The notes under the pieces are model-generated. The model ran no database searches, was not told where the DNA came from, and saw only the letters and a list, made by a program, of their open reading frames with translations. The translations under genes and the position numbers were made by a program. Below are positions 20,101-33,888 of a stretch of 64,000 nt of DNA, piece by piece. This DNA comes from Plumapathes pennacea. Taxonomy: Eukaryota; Cnidaria; Anthozoa; Antipatharia; Myriopathidae. The stretch spans positions 21,129,069 to 21,193,068 of the forward strand of contig OZ038463.1 of assembly GCA_964036295.1 (NCBI GenBank). Direction: 5' to 3'. How positions within the stretch are numbered: the first letter of the stretch is position 1; every line of letters starts with the position of its first letter.

Positions 20101-22449
20101 AGGTTCAGTGAGAAGGCTATTCTCAGTTTAGACTCAGACTGCCATTTCACTGTGCCATTTCAGCCTCATTCAGTCACATGTGTGACAAGATTGGATCAAA
20201 AACTGTAAGACGAGAAAGTACTCATCCTACCAGGCACACTGACTTGCTTGTAATCTGTTCAATTCGATATTAGTCGTGGTCCATCTCCCCGCCAAAAACC
20301 CATGATAGCCCGTGCGGCCATGTAAAGCTATTTAATTCCACTTCAAAACATAAGACACGGTAACGCGGTTTATTATAGTCAAACCCCTTCAAAACCGGCA
20401 ACCCTTGCACAATTTTCAGTGATAACTTTTACCAGTACGTGACCTAAATCAAACAATACAGCGTTTCAACTGGAATATTATAATAAAGTGTGATGTTCCT
20501 TGTTATCTGAAACAATTCACAGTTCCGGATAAAGTTATTAATGACTGGCGATGTGGCTAGGCTCTTTGTATTGCCACCCTGTGTTCTCTCATAAGTTCGC
20601 AAATCGTATCAAGATATCTGGAACCAGGGGCACGATAACGGTCAAAACGAAACGCCCCTCAAGTGGCTGGACTCTCGAAAAGTCGAACGTTTGTCGGACG
20701 TGACCCATCATGACTGAATGGCATGATGTTGATTAAACAAACTAACCAGGCTTGTTTTGAATGGAAGTTTGCTTACTGTTCATATGTGATTAGCTGCACG
20801 GCTGACAAGATTTTTACTTGCCACCTGCACGAAAAGGGGATGATTTTAGGATTCGAGCGTAGAAAACAGGTTCTTTTTTTCGACGCGTCGTTTCTATGCG
20901 GTTCATATTGTGGACCTTTTAGTGTTATTGGTTGATCCATCACTCAATTCCGACAGCGCCTTTGGCTAAAAATATGTTGCGCTGATTTTGCTCTTCCGTT
21001 CAGATAATTTAAACCATGTCACTTGTGGAACAACGAATAATTTGATAAATTGTGAGAAATGCTAGAGAAATACATTCAATGAATTCAAGTACTGTTTTGC
21101 TAGAGTAAAGATCAGTGTGGCTTTTTACTCTTGGTTTGCTTTAAATGATCAGTAATTGCAAACCATCCAAACAAATTGAAATGTTTGCGCTTGCACGTGC
21201 GTGCACTCATGCATGGATAATCTAGATGATCCATCGACCATCTTGCCACCACAGTTTCCGGCGTGTTTTAGGTCTTTTTTAGTACACTAAACATTGAAAC
21301 CGGGATTCCTGACAGGAAAACTGTGATGTACCAATTTTTAGAGAAAATAAGAAAGTTGCACCCTATGCCACATTGGGGAATTTTAACATACGCAGCCGAA
21401 ACAACAAGTACCCATTCCATTGTTGAACTGGATGAGTGTCAGAGAACAAGGAGGAGAGCGAAGGGAATAGAGAATTTTAATTGTATTTCAAGTTACTTAT
21501 CAATAAGTCAAAGTTTAATTCGCCGTATTGACTACATGCTGGCCGCTGATTTCGTTTGTAGCTGACTGTATGTACAGTACGAAGTTCAGGCAAATAAAAC
21601 CACATTTGCTTCTGCTTCCTTTACAAGCGTTTTTCTCGTCACTTCCCCTTGAACATGTTTAAAGAATCTTGAATCAAGTAAGCGTTATAATTAGACTTGC
21701 AGCAAACAATCAGTCCCTGAAGAAAATCAAAATCAAGCCAAGTCAGAAATCGCAAATCAGTCGAAATTGCTTTGGCAAGGAATGAACAGCGAGAAGCAGA
21801 TGTCGGGGGAATTGATAAGCGATTGGTGTTTGAAGAATTTTTCTCAGTGATATGGGCCAAAACATATTTGCGTGAGCTATGACTTGTTTTGCTCCCATGC
21901 AAATTTTCATGCGGGTTCCTAATTAGGTTCCCCGCTGTTCGATACGCTCCTGATGTCATGCCTTGTCAATCAAACTTTCCAAAGGCGCCCGCGAGTCAAT
22001 ATAACCTCACGTGCCAAAGTTCTTCCGTTCCTGCTATTTTTATCAAAGCTCTAAAACGCTCCCTTCGTTTTCCTAATGTATGCAATTTTCCTAAGCTTTT
22101 CTGGTTGACTTTGAGCTTCATGTGTTATCAGTGAAAGGCTTCACAGTGCGATGAAGTTGTGATTCAAGTCACGCCTTCTTTGTTTTCGCTCGACCTGCTG
22201 TTTGGCTATTGATAGCGAAACAGCGGTGATTAAAAATACTCTCCTCTGATTGGCCCCTTGACAAAAGTAAATGTATTATGTATTTATTGTGATAAAAGAC
22301 AATATCGAGTAATTTATTCAGCGCACGTACACAGTTTGGTCGGATCAAGTTGTGGTCATAAATGCAAATCATTTGTTTTTCTCTCAGTCCAAGCGAGATA
22401 TCCGAGCTGTGAGGAGTTGAGTTACAGAGGATAATAATTTCAAACTACG
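17105..22449. other. Intergenic region
   Basis: No gene that I can support. It contains a tandem duplication at 17872-18090 and a (TTTTG)n run at 19527-19552. Open frames are short and lack splice context or domain similarity. Confidence 0.6.
17872..18090. repeat. Diverged tandem repeat, two units of 119 bp
   Basis: Units start at 17872 and 17991, both with TGCTGACTC. Both carry TAACAGCCG, GTCAATCAC and GAAAGCCGTGGGACAT at corresponding places. Divergence is roughly 20 percent by eye. Confidence 0.85.
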
Positions 22450-22848
22450 ATGTGCAAAGAAACGTTCGCAAACCTTGCAGCGCTTTCCGACAGACCCCTG
22501 TCAATGACGGAGCTGACAGTGGAAAAATGCTTCGACTTTGACTACAAATATGGAGCAAAATTTGATGTGTTCAGCGATGATTTCAAAGCCATCGACAGCA
22601 GCATGATGCGAAGTCCAAAAGTGACCAGGAGAAGGAAGGTTAGACGGAAACGATTTCCTTCTATTTCTGTTGTGCCCTGCCTTGAAGCTATCAAGGAACA
22701 CGAACTGTTCGAGCCAAAAGAAGCAGTCAAAGACTTTGCTGATGTGCATCGCGAAAGAGCGCTTAGCTGTGGCTACAATGTCAAGCAAGAAAGCTCGCGC
22801 CATTACCATCATAAGCGCTATGCGAAGAAGGGGAAAAGAAACTCTTAA
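22450..22848 (+). CDS. Small protein with A-D-V-H-x-E-R-A core, family member 1
   Basis: A single open frame of 132 residues with ATG at 22450 and TAA at 22846-22848. I do not recognise a named family. It shares a core with two other ORFs in this window: residues 95-108 here read DFADVHRERALSCG, against DLADIHHERALNAG at 46209 and GLAAVHRERAINCG at 54261. In all three an acidic/aromatic N-terminal part precedes the core, and a basic, His/Arg/Lys-rich tail follows (RHYHHKRYAKKGKR here). A strongly basic stretch (RRRKVRRKRF, about residues 59-69) may be a nuclear localisation signal. No signal peptide or membrane segment is present. The gene looks intronless. Function unknown. Confidence 0.65.
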   Translation: MCKETFANLAALSDRPLSMTELTVEKCFDFDYKYGAKFDVFSDDFKAIDSSMMRSPKVTRRRKVRRKRFPSISVVPCLEAIKEHELFEPKEAVKDFADVHRERALSCGYNVKQESSRHYHHKRYAKKGKRNS

Positions 22849-24929
22849 AGGACGCAGTCGAAAGACGAAGATCTGATGTGACACTCGCAAAGACGCGAAG
22901 ACAAGGTCGAGCGCACCAGAGGAAGGTTGCGCTTTCGAAGATGCGCGATGTGCACCTTCTGGCCACACATAAAAGCCTACCCTACAGATACTTTCCGAAG
23001 TATTCAAGAGTCGGAAAGGAACTCTTGACCAAACTCTGCAAGTAGAATCAGAACTGCATGCAAGAGAACGGTTCGAAGTATAAATCCTGTACAGTGTATG
23101 GTTGAAAATGTGTGTAAAATAGGCTGATATTGTTGATAAATCAATGCTGGCCAGAGCCCTAACTTGGTTAGCTTTGTAAGCAACGAATTTTGATCCTGGT
23201 TTGAGCTGATTTCGTCTCAACTGAGCCGAGACGGAGAACTGAATGTGCGCCGCTTGCTTGTATGCAATTGTACAGTGCGATCAAATACGACGCGCGGAAA
23301 AACAGTTCTAAATTAGGAGGCGCACAGCATTTCTCGTTATTATCAAGAACATAATAGGACTTGTAAACTTGTAAAAGTCGAACGCGGAGAATATCTCGAA
23401 GCAATAGTCAGCGAAAGTATCAGAAATTCATCGTTTCAGATGTGTTGTTGTAACATCTTGGTAATAGGTCCTGAAAGAGAGAGAGAGAGAGGACAGAATG
23501 CTATATTTCTGTAAAAGGAGTTTATCCTCAAGAGAAATATTAAAAAACAAAGAAAGGCACATTTAGCATGATTTTCTGTTGTTTTCGACTTGTAGCCAGA
23601 ACATACTGATACAATATCACACTCCCAGGCACTCTCAAATGTGGGAGGCGGAAAAATCTCATTTCAACTCAAAAATGAACGCTTTGCAGTTCACAAATAA
23701 ACAAACATAACCAACTCCACGTTGATGTTTTGATGCGGCGAAAATGTATCTGTAGCATTTTCGAGAAAGCCCTGAAAAGGCACGTTTTGTCTTTTTCCGC
23801 ATTCATGACTCGGCCCGACTGAAAACAACTATGACTTTTACTATGGGATTTTGATTGGCTGAATTATGCCTAGTGTTTGTTCTCAAGAATGAGAAACTGT
23901 CGGCTAATGTTGCATCAGTTATTTGGTTACCCGTAACAAACCAGGCACTTCACGAGCTGGTGAAACAAAAACACGTTTTACCAGGCTTTTCGTCTTGACA
24001 AGCAGACTCTCGGCCGGCGCCAATTTAATGCTGTGGGGGAGGGGAGGGGGCTGACGCCGATTTTGTCATTAAAAAGCGGTCAATTTTGTATGCTTTGAGC
24101 CATGGTTGGAAAAGTACCACTGAGCAATCCTTCATGCTGACTTTGAAGACAGGAAGCCGAAATCAGGGTGAGCCTTTTTCAGCACAATAAGCTTCACTGA
24201 TTTTTGGGGGCCGGAACCATATATGGAGTCAGATAATGAAGCCATTGTTGGCTGTGTGGGTGTGTGAGTGGGTGTGCTGCGATAAAGAGATATGATGAGG
24301 GGACAGGAAAAACAACTCACTTGCTTAGATTTCTCGATGAAGGCAAAGAAAGAAAATCACAAATTACAGCCGACCTAGAGAAGAGCCTCACGATGTTTCG
24401 GTGTTTGTTTTGAGACGATTCTGCCCCGGGGCACGTTCTGGCGCCTTACCGTCTGCCCACGATCAAGTAGCGGAAGCTGAAAATCAGATTACCTGCAGTT
24501 CCGCGCCGATACCTGTCCGGTGCTGGTTTGCGAGCTGGGTCGGCTTAAAACTTCGAAAACATGCAGCCATATAAAATGATAAAAGACCACAAATATCCGT
24601 GTTGCCGAGAGTGATCTAAGCAAAACACTAGTAACATACGACAGTGGCTCTGCTGTAATTCAATTACTTACTCATAGGGCACGACCCCGAGGCCTCACGA
24701 CAACATGTTTGAGTGATGTGAGGTGAGTATTATGCTTAGGACTTGGATAACACAGCATTTAAATTGCCGTGGGATAGTTTGCAGTACTTTGATAAATATC
24801 AGGATGGAACCTCGCAGTGCACGAGTTGTGTGCGGATGCTCAACACTATTCAGCTCTGCCTACCCAGACCATCAACTGCATGAGATGCACAATCAATCAA
24901 CAGATCGGAAACAAATCAGAAAATGATCC

Positions 24930-26850
24930 TTCCCTTGAACATCCTGGAGTCCGCTCAGTTTTTAGATAAGCTTAGTGGTATCAGTTATATTCAAAGCTAC
25001 CGTAGGGCTGATATACCTTTAGGCCTGGGAAATTTTAACTTCTGCAATTTCCACGAGTGGCAATACTTCGCCGATTCAAGAATTTACAAGAGTCAGAAGG
25101 AGCTGATATACTTATCGATATTTTATATGTTTTTCTCTAGACTCAGTGTCAGTTTTTAGTAAGAACTGCGATATATAGTGTTTCAGTGTTTAGTTTGCAC
25201 CGGCGATACCGAATAAGACGGCCACGCAAACTGCACATCCAAAACGTGAATACGGCCTGGAAACACAACTCTTGCATTTAATGACATACTGAGTTTTAGG
25301 GTCGTGTTGAGTAACAAAATCAATCATTATCAATTCTGATTACAAATGAGATGAGTATAAACCCTCAAAGCGTCATAACCCTTACTTTTGCACCAATTAT
25401 TTTGGATGTAGATACTCGATATGATTGTTTTTGCTATCATGCATCAACTATTGCATATCAGATTGTGATTTTTTTCACCCGTGAAAACCACTTGAGCTGA
25501 GTGATCTTTTCACCCGTGAAAACCACAATCCATTGAAAACTCTTTAGTCTCACGTTGGCTTACGCTGGTTTACGTTGATTTGCGTTGGTATATCGGTAAA
25601 CATGGGGCGCGGGTCAAACAGCATGTGATTTGCCCGCCAATGGTTTTCTCTTTCAAATGCACTCGAGTGCTTTGCTCCAACCAAACCTTGTTTCGCAAGA
25701 AGGTGCCCCGGCCTCTCACCCGTTTTAATGCTCGGATATTTTTATCTGAACACTGAACTGGCTTCCAGTCGAACGGACTCATTGGATTGGCAAGGTTTCA
25801 CACCTTGAGATGTGGCGTACGTCGAGTCTGGGTACAAGTAACAGTATCTAACTATTTTTGTAAAACCCACTTGACGTAGCTGGCGTTTAGTGGTTTCGAT
25901 CTTTTAGAACTAAGTAAACAGTCATGGAGCCAAAAAATAATTTGAGAACAGTACGATACTGAAAAACAACTATGCTCTGATTTCATCACCTTGTCTGTTG
26001 CTTGGCGCGCAAGGTAGGCCACGCCTCCGTCGCATGCGTTTTGCCTGCATTGTAGTGACACACTGCCTTCAGACCTGATTAATTTAACTTTTGCAATTTA
26101 CCGAGTGAGACACGTTATTAATATTTTATATACGTTTTTCTCTAGACTCACTGTTTCAGCTTCACAGCATACGAGTACGAAGTGCAATATAGTAGTGTTT
26201 TAACGCTTGTTTGCACGGACCGCCATGATACCTATAAGACGGCCGCGAAAAGCTTGTAAACTATGTGGAATGATGATCGGTTTACGGTCTTGGCCGTAGG
26301 CGTCGTGGCTATCAAGTTGATTGCTAATTATATGAGCACCCAGATAGTGTGATAGTTTTTTCACCCGTGGGAACCACTGATTCACTCAGATGCGTGTCAG
26401 ATATCTATCGGGACGTTGTAGAGAACAGCAGCCGAGAAACTCATCCTCGGAGACCTTGGGGCAGGTCTCAGAGGATGCTGAGAACTACACTGAATAACAA
26501 ACTCAGTCAGGAAAAACTCCCTGGCCACAGCCTCTAAGGCTCATATCAGATATCGGTACAAGAGTGGGGGCGCGGTCCGCATGTACATTTGCTGTGCTGG
26601 TTGTTTGCTCAACTGACCCGAGTGCTCCCAAAGTCCTTTCGCGAGGAGGTGCCTTTTAAATGCATACAACAACCCAACTGCCTGGACACGTGCCCCACTG
26701 ACGGTGAGCGTAATTGCTAGCAACCATCAAATTTGGTGCATTAGCTTTGAGCCGCAAAATAATTAATAATAATAAAAATACGATCTTGTAAAACAAATAT
26801 ACACTGGTCATGGAGCCAAACATTACGACTCGTAATAGAACAACCTCTCT
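24930..26850. repeat. Divergent segmental tandem duplication
   Basis: Anchors occur in the same order in both halves: TTTTTCTCTAGACTCA (about 25130 and 26136), AAGACGGCC (25217 and 26237), CACCCGTG (25478 and 26362), GA[AG]GTGCC near 25699 and 26646, and GTCATGGAGCCAAA (25921 and 26807). The offset changes from about 1005 to 886 bp, so indels accumulated after the duplication. Confidence 0.65.
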
Positions 26851-27376
26851 GCTTCACCTTTAGTGACACGACCGATGCCATGGCTGCAAAAATCTAATTC
26901 CCCAACGGCGCCTATGCTCATCGGTGATACGTGGATAAATAAGTTACTACTACTACTCTCATGCGGAGTCGCTGGGTGTTGCCAGTGCTCCAATTGCACC
27001 TTCAGTAACCGAGACGGGCAAACAAAGTGTCTCAGTGAGGAACCAAGACTGTTTGATTGAGTAAAACACATCGGCTGAAGATAATAGTTTTTACTAAATC
27101 AAAAAGTCACTAGTCGGTTTTTCGTCCTGAACGTGTACCGAATTTATAATAAATCTAAACATTTACTTTGTTGCATTGTCTCAGTGTTTTCCAACATATG
27201 CTAATTTAGAAAGTAAACAAAGAAAGCCTGAACAACTAAAAAAGCTAACATAGTTTCAACAGTTGAAGTTTCACTCAAACTGCCTCTACAGTGAAAAAGA
27301 ACTGGACTTCGTCTCCTATCAAAAAGCTTTCCACCATTGGTGCATGGTTGCATTCTCTAGGCTAAGGCATACAAAT

Positions 27377-27408
27377 CCCTCCCCCCCCCCCCCCCCCCCC
27401 CTCCCCCC
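27377..27408. repeat. Poly(C) tract
   Basis: About 30 nt, almost pure C. A similar tract lies at 29063-29097. Confidence 0.9.
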
Positions 27409-27976
27409 TTCCTCACACCCGGCTTTCCCCACAATGGAAGTAACATTCACGTGTTGGGGCCAGTTAGTGCGACACTGCACGTGTGCGCATGATCGTTGTT
27501 TATTGCAAACTACTCAACTGTAAGAACGAAATCTCTCAGGGAAGTAAAGCTAAATTGGGTCAGTTTGTTATTAAATTGGGTCCAGTTTGTTGGGGGAGGG
27601 GGGGAGAAACCGGACTGTAGAGGTTTGAAATCAACACAAGGGGAACAATAAAAAGAGACCACATAAGGTAGAATACGCCTACTTCGAATCTCAAATGCTT
27701 TGATTTTTCGATCGCTAAAATCCCCATACATTCTTTTATAACTTGAGTTACGCAACAACTACTGCATCCCCGGAGTCAGTCTATTTATATTTTCAAGAAG
27801 TTCGAAAATAGACGAGCCGCCAACCAGCGGGAGAACCGGGCTGTCAGTCAGGTGAACCATGTATACTTCGTATAACAGACTGTGTACGTCCCGTTTGAGC
27901 CCACGCACAACAAAGCGGTTATGAACCAAGCTCGTTTTCAGGCCTACGCATGGACCAGTCTGAGGTGTGATTCAAA

Positions 27977-29652
27977 GTGGCGTCGTCAAACGGACCCCTT
28001 TCGCTTACAAGAAAAGATGCATACGAGTACCGCCTGCCATCCACAAGACGTCTAAGAGGAAGGCACTCAAAATTGTACCTGGGAGCTAAAGTAGCCAGAC
28101 ATCCCTTCTCCCTGGATTACATTCCGCCTTTGAGCACGTTGAATTCATGGAGACTCGGATAATATTTCACTGTGCATGATCCGAAGTTTTGGGTACATAG
28201 TGATCGGTTTGATCTGCAAGGTGTGGACGACGTGATTAAAATTCACCACACCGGTGATATCAAAAGAGCGATCGAAGAAGAGCTTGCGTGGTTCTCGGGA
28301 CCATATAGCAAACCGCAGGACGTGGCCCAACATCCTCGATATGTGGACTCGAATTTTTTTAAATTCGCGTCGAGAAAGTTGCGGATTCAAAAATATCTGG
28401 ATATGTGTGGACGGGGCCATAGGAACAGTGGCTGCTGGACTGCGAAGTTCTAAACCAAGGTGTTGTGCTTTCTTTGTGAATGTGGGCAAGTGGAGCTCAG
28501 GAAAAGTGTTCCTGGGGGGGAATACCCAAAGGGGCTGCCACAGGACCTAGTGATATGTAGACAGTACCCGCAAACAGATTGTTTATGGTAATACCCTCAG
28601 TTGGAGTATTCCAGATGGCCTGATGGTAAGATATATACACAATCACCCAGGCTTTCTTTGGCGAGGAGGGGACTGCCTATAAGTTGGTAATTTGCCATGA
28701 CCTGAAGCACAGAACTTCCAGATGGGAGCATGTTTGCACAGATACCTGTTTACCAAACTACCCTGTTCAACAATGTGCAAGTGTTTGTGGGGTGATTGCC
28801 ATGATCATGGCGGCAACTGCATGTCACGTCGAGGAATTATTCATCCACATGACCACAAGGTACAGTAAGACATCCGAAGAGCTAGTTGTCAGTACTGTTT
28901 ATTTGTGCTACTTTCCCAGTATACCTCATTACAAATTTTGTAGGGAGTGGGGGGTGGGGAAGAAATTAAAGCAAAGAAGTATACCCATAGCAAATAATCA
29001 TTAATGGTAACCAGAAAGAAACAAAAACTGAGCATTTAAGGCTGAGTAAGCACTGAACCTTCTCCCTCCCCCCCCCCCTCCCCCCCCCCTCCCCCCCAGT
29101 TAACTTTGCCATGCTGACTGAATTGGGCTCAACGTTTTATGAGTGATTCCTGTACTGTATTTAAAGTTGCAAGAATTGCTCTATCATGTCGACTTAAAAA
29201 TTCTAATTCAAAACAGTGACTGTGCTGACAGAGTCTACACAGCATTTCATCAGGAACGATTCCTGTATGCAGAGTGTAATTGGATACAATACAGGAATTG
29301 CTCTGACAATGAATGCTCGACTTTGTTCAGTCTGAAGGGAAGTGCAGTGTGGATGTGTACATGACAGAATTGGATTGTTGTTTTGTTGAGTAATCACATC
29401 ACACAAGATCCCTCAGTAGTTGTTACTAACTGTTTCATTGCACGGGTGATCAAACATTTCCTTTCAACCCTCCCCAAAGGGACAAGGCACCAACAGTTTT
29501 CAATCCATATAGGTCAAAATGGCCTCAATGGAATGAACTGGTGGCATTTGACGAAAGCGAGCTTGTCAAGAATGAGAAGTACAGTAGTGAGTATATGTCT
29601 ACTCTTCTGGCTCAAGATATTGAAGAATCTGTTGCTGGTGTAATGTTATAGG
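27977..29652 (+). pseudogene. Decayed gene with Ulp1/C48-like protease remnant
   Basis: Several coding-like segments lie close together in different frames. A frame from 27977 to 28453 is broken by TAA at 28160-28162 and contains IHHTGDIKRAIEEELAWFSG (not recognised). At 28560-28625, YVDSTRKQIVYGNTLSW resembles the catalytic-Asp strand of Ulp1-like cysteine proteases. At 28651-28857, YKLVICHDLKHRT is followed by YPVQQCASVCGVIAMIMAA, which resembles the Gln...Cys-Gly-Val nucleophile region. At 29480-29652, VFNPYRSKWPQWNELVAFDE continues to a TAG. Only 26 nt separate the second and third segments and their frames differ, so no normal intron fits and a disrupted gene is likely. The upstream catalytic His segment is not found. 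This may be a transposon-captured protease. Confidence 0.4.
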
Positions 29653-31017
29653 TGAGAATAACTGACTGTCATTTTTGGAGAGAAAAACTGGCCAGAGTTT
29701 GACTCACCTGAGACTGGTCATCTCCACCTTCCCTTTATTCCTATCATCCTTAATTCCTGTACATGTATGACATGCAAAATTTGCCTATCAAAGGCAGATA
29801 AGCATGACAGGAAAGTTTCATTAATTTCTTTTATTTGGGAATTTTGTGTGTTATTTGATGTCATTTTGATTCCCACTCAAATTCTCACAATGTACTGTTA
29901 AATGATGTGGCCCCTTCGTCCTATAGCTGTGTCACCTGTGTTTAGTTTTTAAGCATAATTTTACTATTGTTTTATCTTTTGAATATCCAAGTACTTTACA
30001 GTTTTTAAATGTAAGGAAAAGGATTGTTTTTCATTGTTTTATGCCTGCACATTGATTTGCACGGTGCATTTCTATTTTTATGAAGCAGCACAAGCAGAGA
30101 CAGTAAGGCCATACATATATGTGGCAGCTAATTTCCTGCAAACATTTTGTGACACTTCAACTGCTATAACACAGCAGAATGCACTGCACATCTCAAAGTG
30201 TCCCAAGAGCCCTCAGAACTCTAGGATGAGGGACATCTACCTTATAGAATCTAGCAAAAGTCAATGTCAATAAGTGGTGCACTTTGTTAAGTTGATAAAA
30301 TCCTGCACTTATTACACAATTAAACTACACTCCATAAAATACTAACATTGTGAAACATAATGTACATATGTCTTGATAAGGTGGCAGACAATGCATCATA
30401 TCCATAGAATACATTGTAGGTTACTCTATGTATAACAGATAAAACATAAACATATCTAAAAAAGGACCATATTTTGCCATACAAGAATAACAATAGATGT
30501 AATGAAAGAGGGCTTGATTTTTTAAACATAGACAAGCATTTGCAGTGTAAGTAGTGTTCCTTTTTTTCAAGTTAATTGACATGTTCTGTATGAGCCAAGA
30601 AGTCCTTTAATTCTGACATTTGTTTTTACAGTTTAATTTTTTCACATTCAAATATTTAATACTTAACTTTTCAAGGAATTAAATTGTAAAAACAACAAGT
30701 GAAGCTGTGTGACATGTTTGCTAAGGGTTGTATCATATAAATAGGGCACTAAAAAAGCATTGGGAGGAAATGTTTTAGTCTCACCACAGATTCTGTTGTT
30801 GAGGTGGCAATGATTCTTGTGATAAAATAAGCTTCTCTTCTCTCGGCTTCCAGAAACTGAAGAAAATTTCTTTAATGTTATGAATGCCAATTTCATCCTT
30901 TTATTTAAATTCTTAACACCATTCAAAGATACTGTAAACATAACGTAGTGAGAATTTGTAGTTCACATAGACATCAGATGCGGCCAATATGGCAGAGTAT
31001 TGAGTATATTTATATTT

Positions 31018-31450
<433 letters not shown>

Positions 31451-32502
31451 GGTAAGAGAAATTCTCAGATTATTGGGGTAAAGTTCTTCTAAGTTTATAA
31501 TAACATTTGCAAAATACTTGTAGCACTCTTTACTTCCTTTTAGGCCATCAATTCTGACTTTCAAAATTTGAAATTTTGCTTTTACAGATTTTTTAATCAC
31601 CTAAGCACCAAACTTTAACACTTAGCTCTTCAAGGAATCCAACTGCAAAATCAATCAAATCATCTGTTGTGATGGGACTTCTCGAGTATTAAGTCTTTAT
31701 CAGGGCAAAATTACTGTAGTTTATTAATGGAATAGGAACAGTGAAGGAATGTTTGAATAATGAAGACGATGATGGTGATTTGTTCTGAATCCTTTTACTC
31801 TTTCAATATTGTATATACCATGCAATAGGAAATGTATGAGTGATCAGATGAAGTGTAAATTAATAGTTTACTGTAGGTACTTGATATCACATCCCACCTG
31901 GAATGAAACCTATTAATATTTACACTACGTATCTGGTGAGAGACTCAAAGAGAACATGTAAGTTCATTGCTTTGTGAAGTATACGTGTACTGTAGCATTC
32001 CTTACTTTATTTTCTGAGTGTCCGAATAGAATGTACGTTGAGTATAACTCAAGTCCTAAGTTTGCCTTTCAGGTTTGAAATTTGTTTTTACATGTTTTGG
32101 TCATTGAAGAAACAACTCTTTTAAGAGTTAGCTCTTCAAGGATCACAAGTGTGAAAACAGCCAATCAAGTGATGCGTTTGATGTGCTTCCCTCGGTTTTC
32201 CTTGTTTTGTTTTGTTTTTGTTTGTTTATTTCTTTTTTTCTTTTTTTTTTTTTTTTTTTGCTCTTCATTGCTAAATTCACGAGCATTCATACGAGCATTT
32301 TCATGGTTTTCTGACCCCATATTCATGGCTACTTTAGCTGTAATTTTGTTTACATGTTGCCAGGACAACATTTCTCAGATTCATTTATACTGAGATCTAA
32401 CAATTGGAGTTTCTTTGTAATTCGCGTCAATTTCATTCATACCACGCTATAAAATAAACGACACAGTTTGATTTGCTTATATCTCGCTGGATTTATTCGC
32501 TG

Positions 32503-33138
32503 TGTTATAGCAGAAAATTGGAATATCTTCCCGTAGTTTTGGAAGCGAATAAATTAGTGAATTGGAGTTCTTTTGTTGACAATTGGAAGAGTTAGAATAG
32601 ATGTTTAATCAACTTTTACGTTGTTGTTTACTGTGATTAACACTGAGGCCTTCCTCAGGAAATCTAAGTGATCTTGTTATTAATTGAAGATCCTGCTTTA
32701 GGAAATGAGCAACAGCAAGTGCGCACACTGTCGTAGGCGTGCCAGCACCTTCTCTTCCTTCAGATCTTAACTACAGCCAATCGTATCCATTGGAATGTGT
32801 TAGTGTAATTTTAGAATAAGTGTAGTAAGCAAATAGAGGAGCCACTCGAGTGTTAACGACATCCTAGCGTAAAAGACCATGCGGAAATATGAGTTCTGAA
32901 TGTGATATTGAACTTGGTCCTAGCGAAAATCCATTTCCTATCCTTTGTGTTCTAATTCGGCCAGTGTGAAAACTATTAGGAAATCACTGGGACAACTTAA
33001 CACTTGTGGTGCATAAAAGCTGTCGGCTAAGAAACTAGAGATATCAGATAGTGAGACTTGTTCGTGAAAACGGAACATCGACGCTAAAGTGCATTAAAAG
33101 TGAGCTTCAACTCTAAAGTCTGTTATAGCCCCGTAACA
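32503..33138 (+). repeat. 5' LTR (636 bp)
   Basis: Starts TGTTATAG and ends CCCCGTAACA, the TG...CA form with short inverted TGTTA/TAACA ends. It appears to match 43785-44420 throughout. It contains GCATAAAAGC (a TATA-like word near 33012) and AATAAA near 32549, which could serve as promoter and poly(A) elements. Confidence 0.97.
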
Positions 33139-33888
33139 GATTTGTGGTGGAGAATCCGGGCATCGATCCTGGAAAAAGACCTTCGCAAGAGGACCTTCGA
33201 GGTATTGGAAGCCACTTTCTTTTACACATTGATCTCTGTGAGTGTTATGGGTTTTTAGTGAAAACCAAGCCAAACTGTGTTCCATTAGAAATGATGTAGG
33301 TTAGAGTTTAGAAATAAGAAAAAAAAAGAAAAAAAGAAAAAGAAAAGAAAAAAGAGTGTTTGTTAGCGTAACAGCTTTAAGTTTTTTCTCCAAAGTAAGT
33401 GTAAATGCGAGTCAAACTATTTGACTGTGTAGTAGTTGTACTGTTCGGTGTTCAATAGTCGACCGATCGAGTTGATTATATGTCCTGAAATTTTTCGGGT
33501 TACTTGTCAGTTAACTTTTGTGCATTTTCGACATTTTTGTGAGTTGCTCGAGAAGCATTTTGCTTTTTCTCGAATTGAATTGGACAACAATTCTTAGATC
33601 CTTTCGTGGGAGTTGAACAACTATTTTCTTTGTGGTCAAATTGAATCTTAAGGCAAGCTGTTGACTCGAAGCAAGACGAAAAAGGCAAACTCGGCGAAGG
33701 CCAAACCAAGTGAAAAAAAGAGTAAATTTTGTGATTGTCCAAAACCGAAAGTCACAGGTTCAAAGACTCAAACTCTAGCAAACCCAACACCGGTTCCACA
33801 AAGTATTGCCGTCGAACCAACTCGGTCCTTTTTGCCAGAACCTGCGCTTCCCATTGAGTTAACAATCGAAACGCCAACAAATACAAAT
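33139..33888 (+). other. Retroelement leader with candidate splice donor
   Basis: A 750-nt untranslated leader. It holds a purine tract (about 33319-33354), short upstream ATG-stop minimal frames near 33246 and 33292, and a consensus donor CAAA|GTAAGT at 33395-33400. From 33661 a frame is open toward gag without an ATG until 33889. Confidence 0.6.
33145..33162 (+). other. Primer binding site
   Basis: TGGTGGAGAATCCGGGCA lies six nt after the LTR. Its complement ends in CCA after a seven-base acceptor strand, and continues into a T-arm-like sequence with ATCGATG in the loop. This is the expected form of a tRNA 3' end. I cannot name the tRNA with confidence. Confidence 0.7.

Larger units (their letters stand above)
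22849..27976. other. Intergenic region with divergent duplication
   Basis: No supportable gene. It contains an interrupted GA-repeat near 23478, a divergent duplication (about 24930-26075 versus 26076-26850) and a C tract at about 27377-27408. Repeated CACCCGTG[AG][AG]AACCAC words occur at about 25478, 25510 and 26362. Confidence 0.6.

Noticed and set aside
22501..23220. 239-codon open frame on the minus strand
   Set aside because: It is largely the shadow of the plus-strand small gene at 22450, which has paralogues; the minus frame has none.
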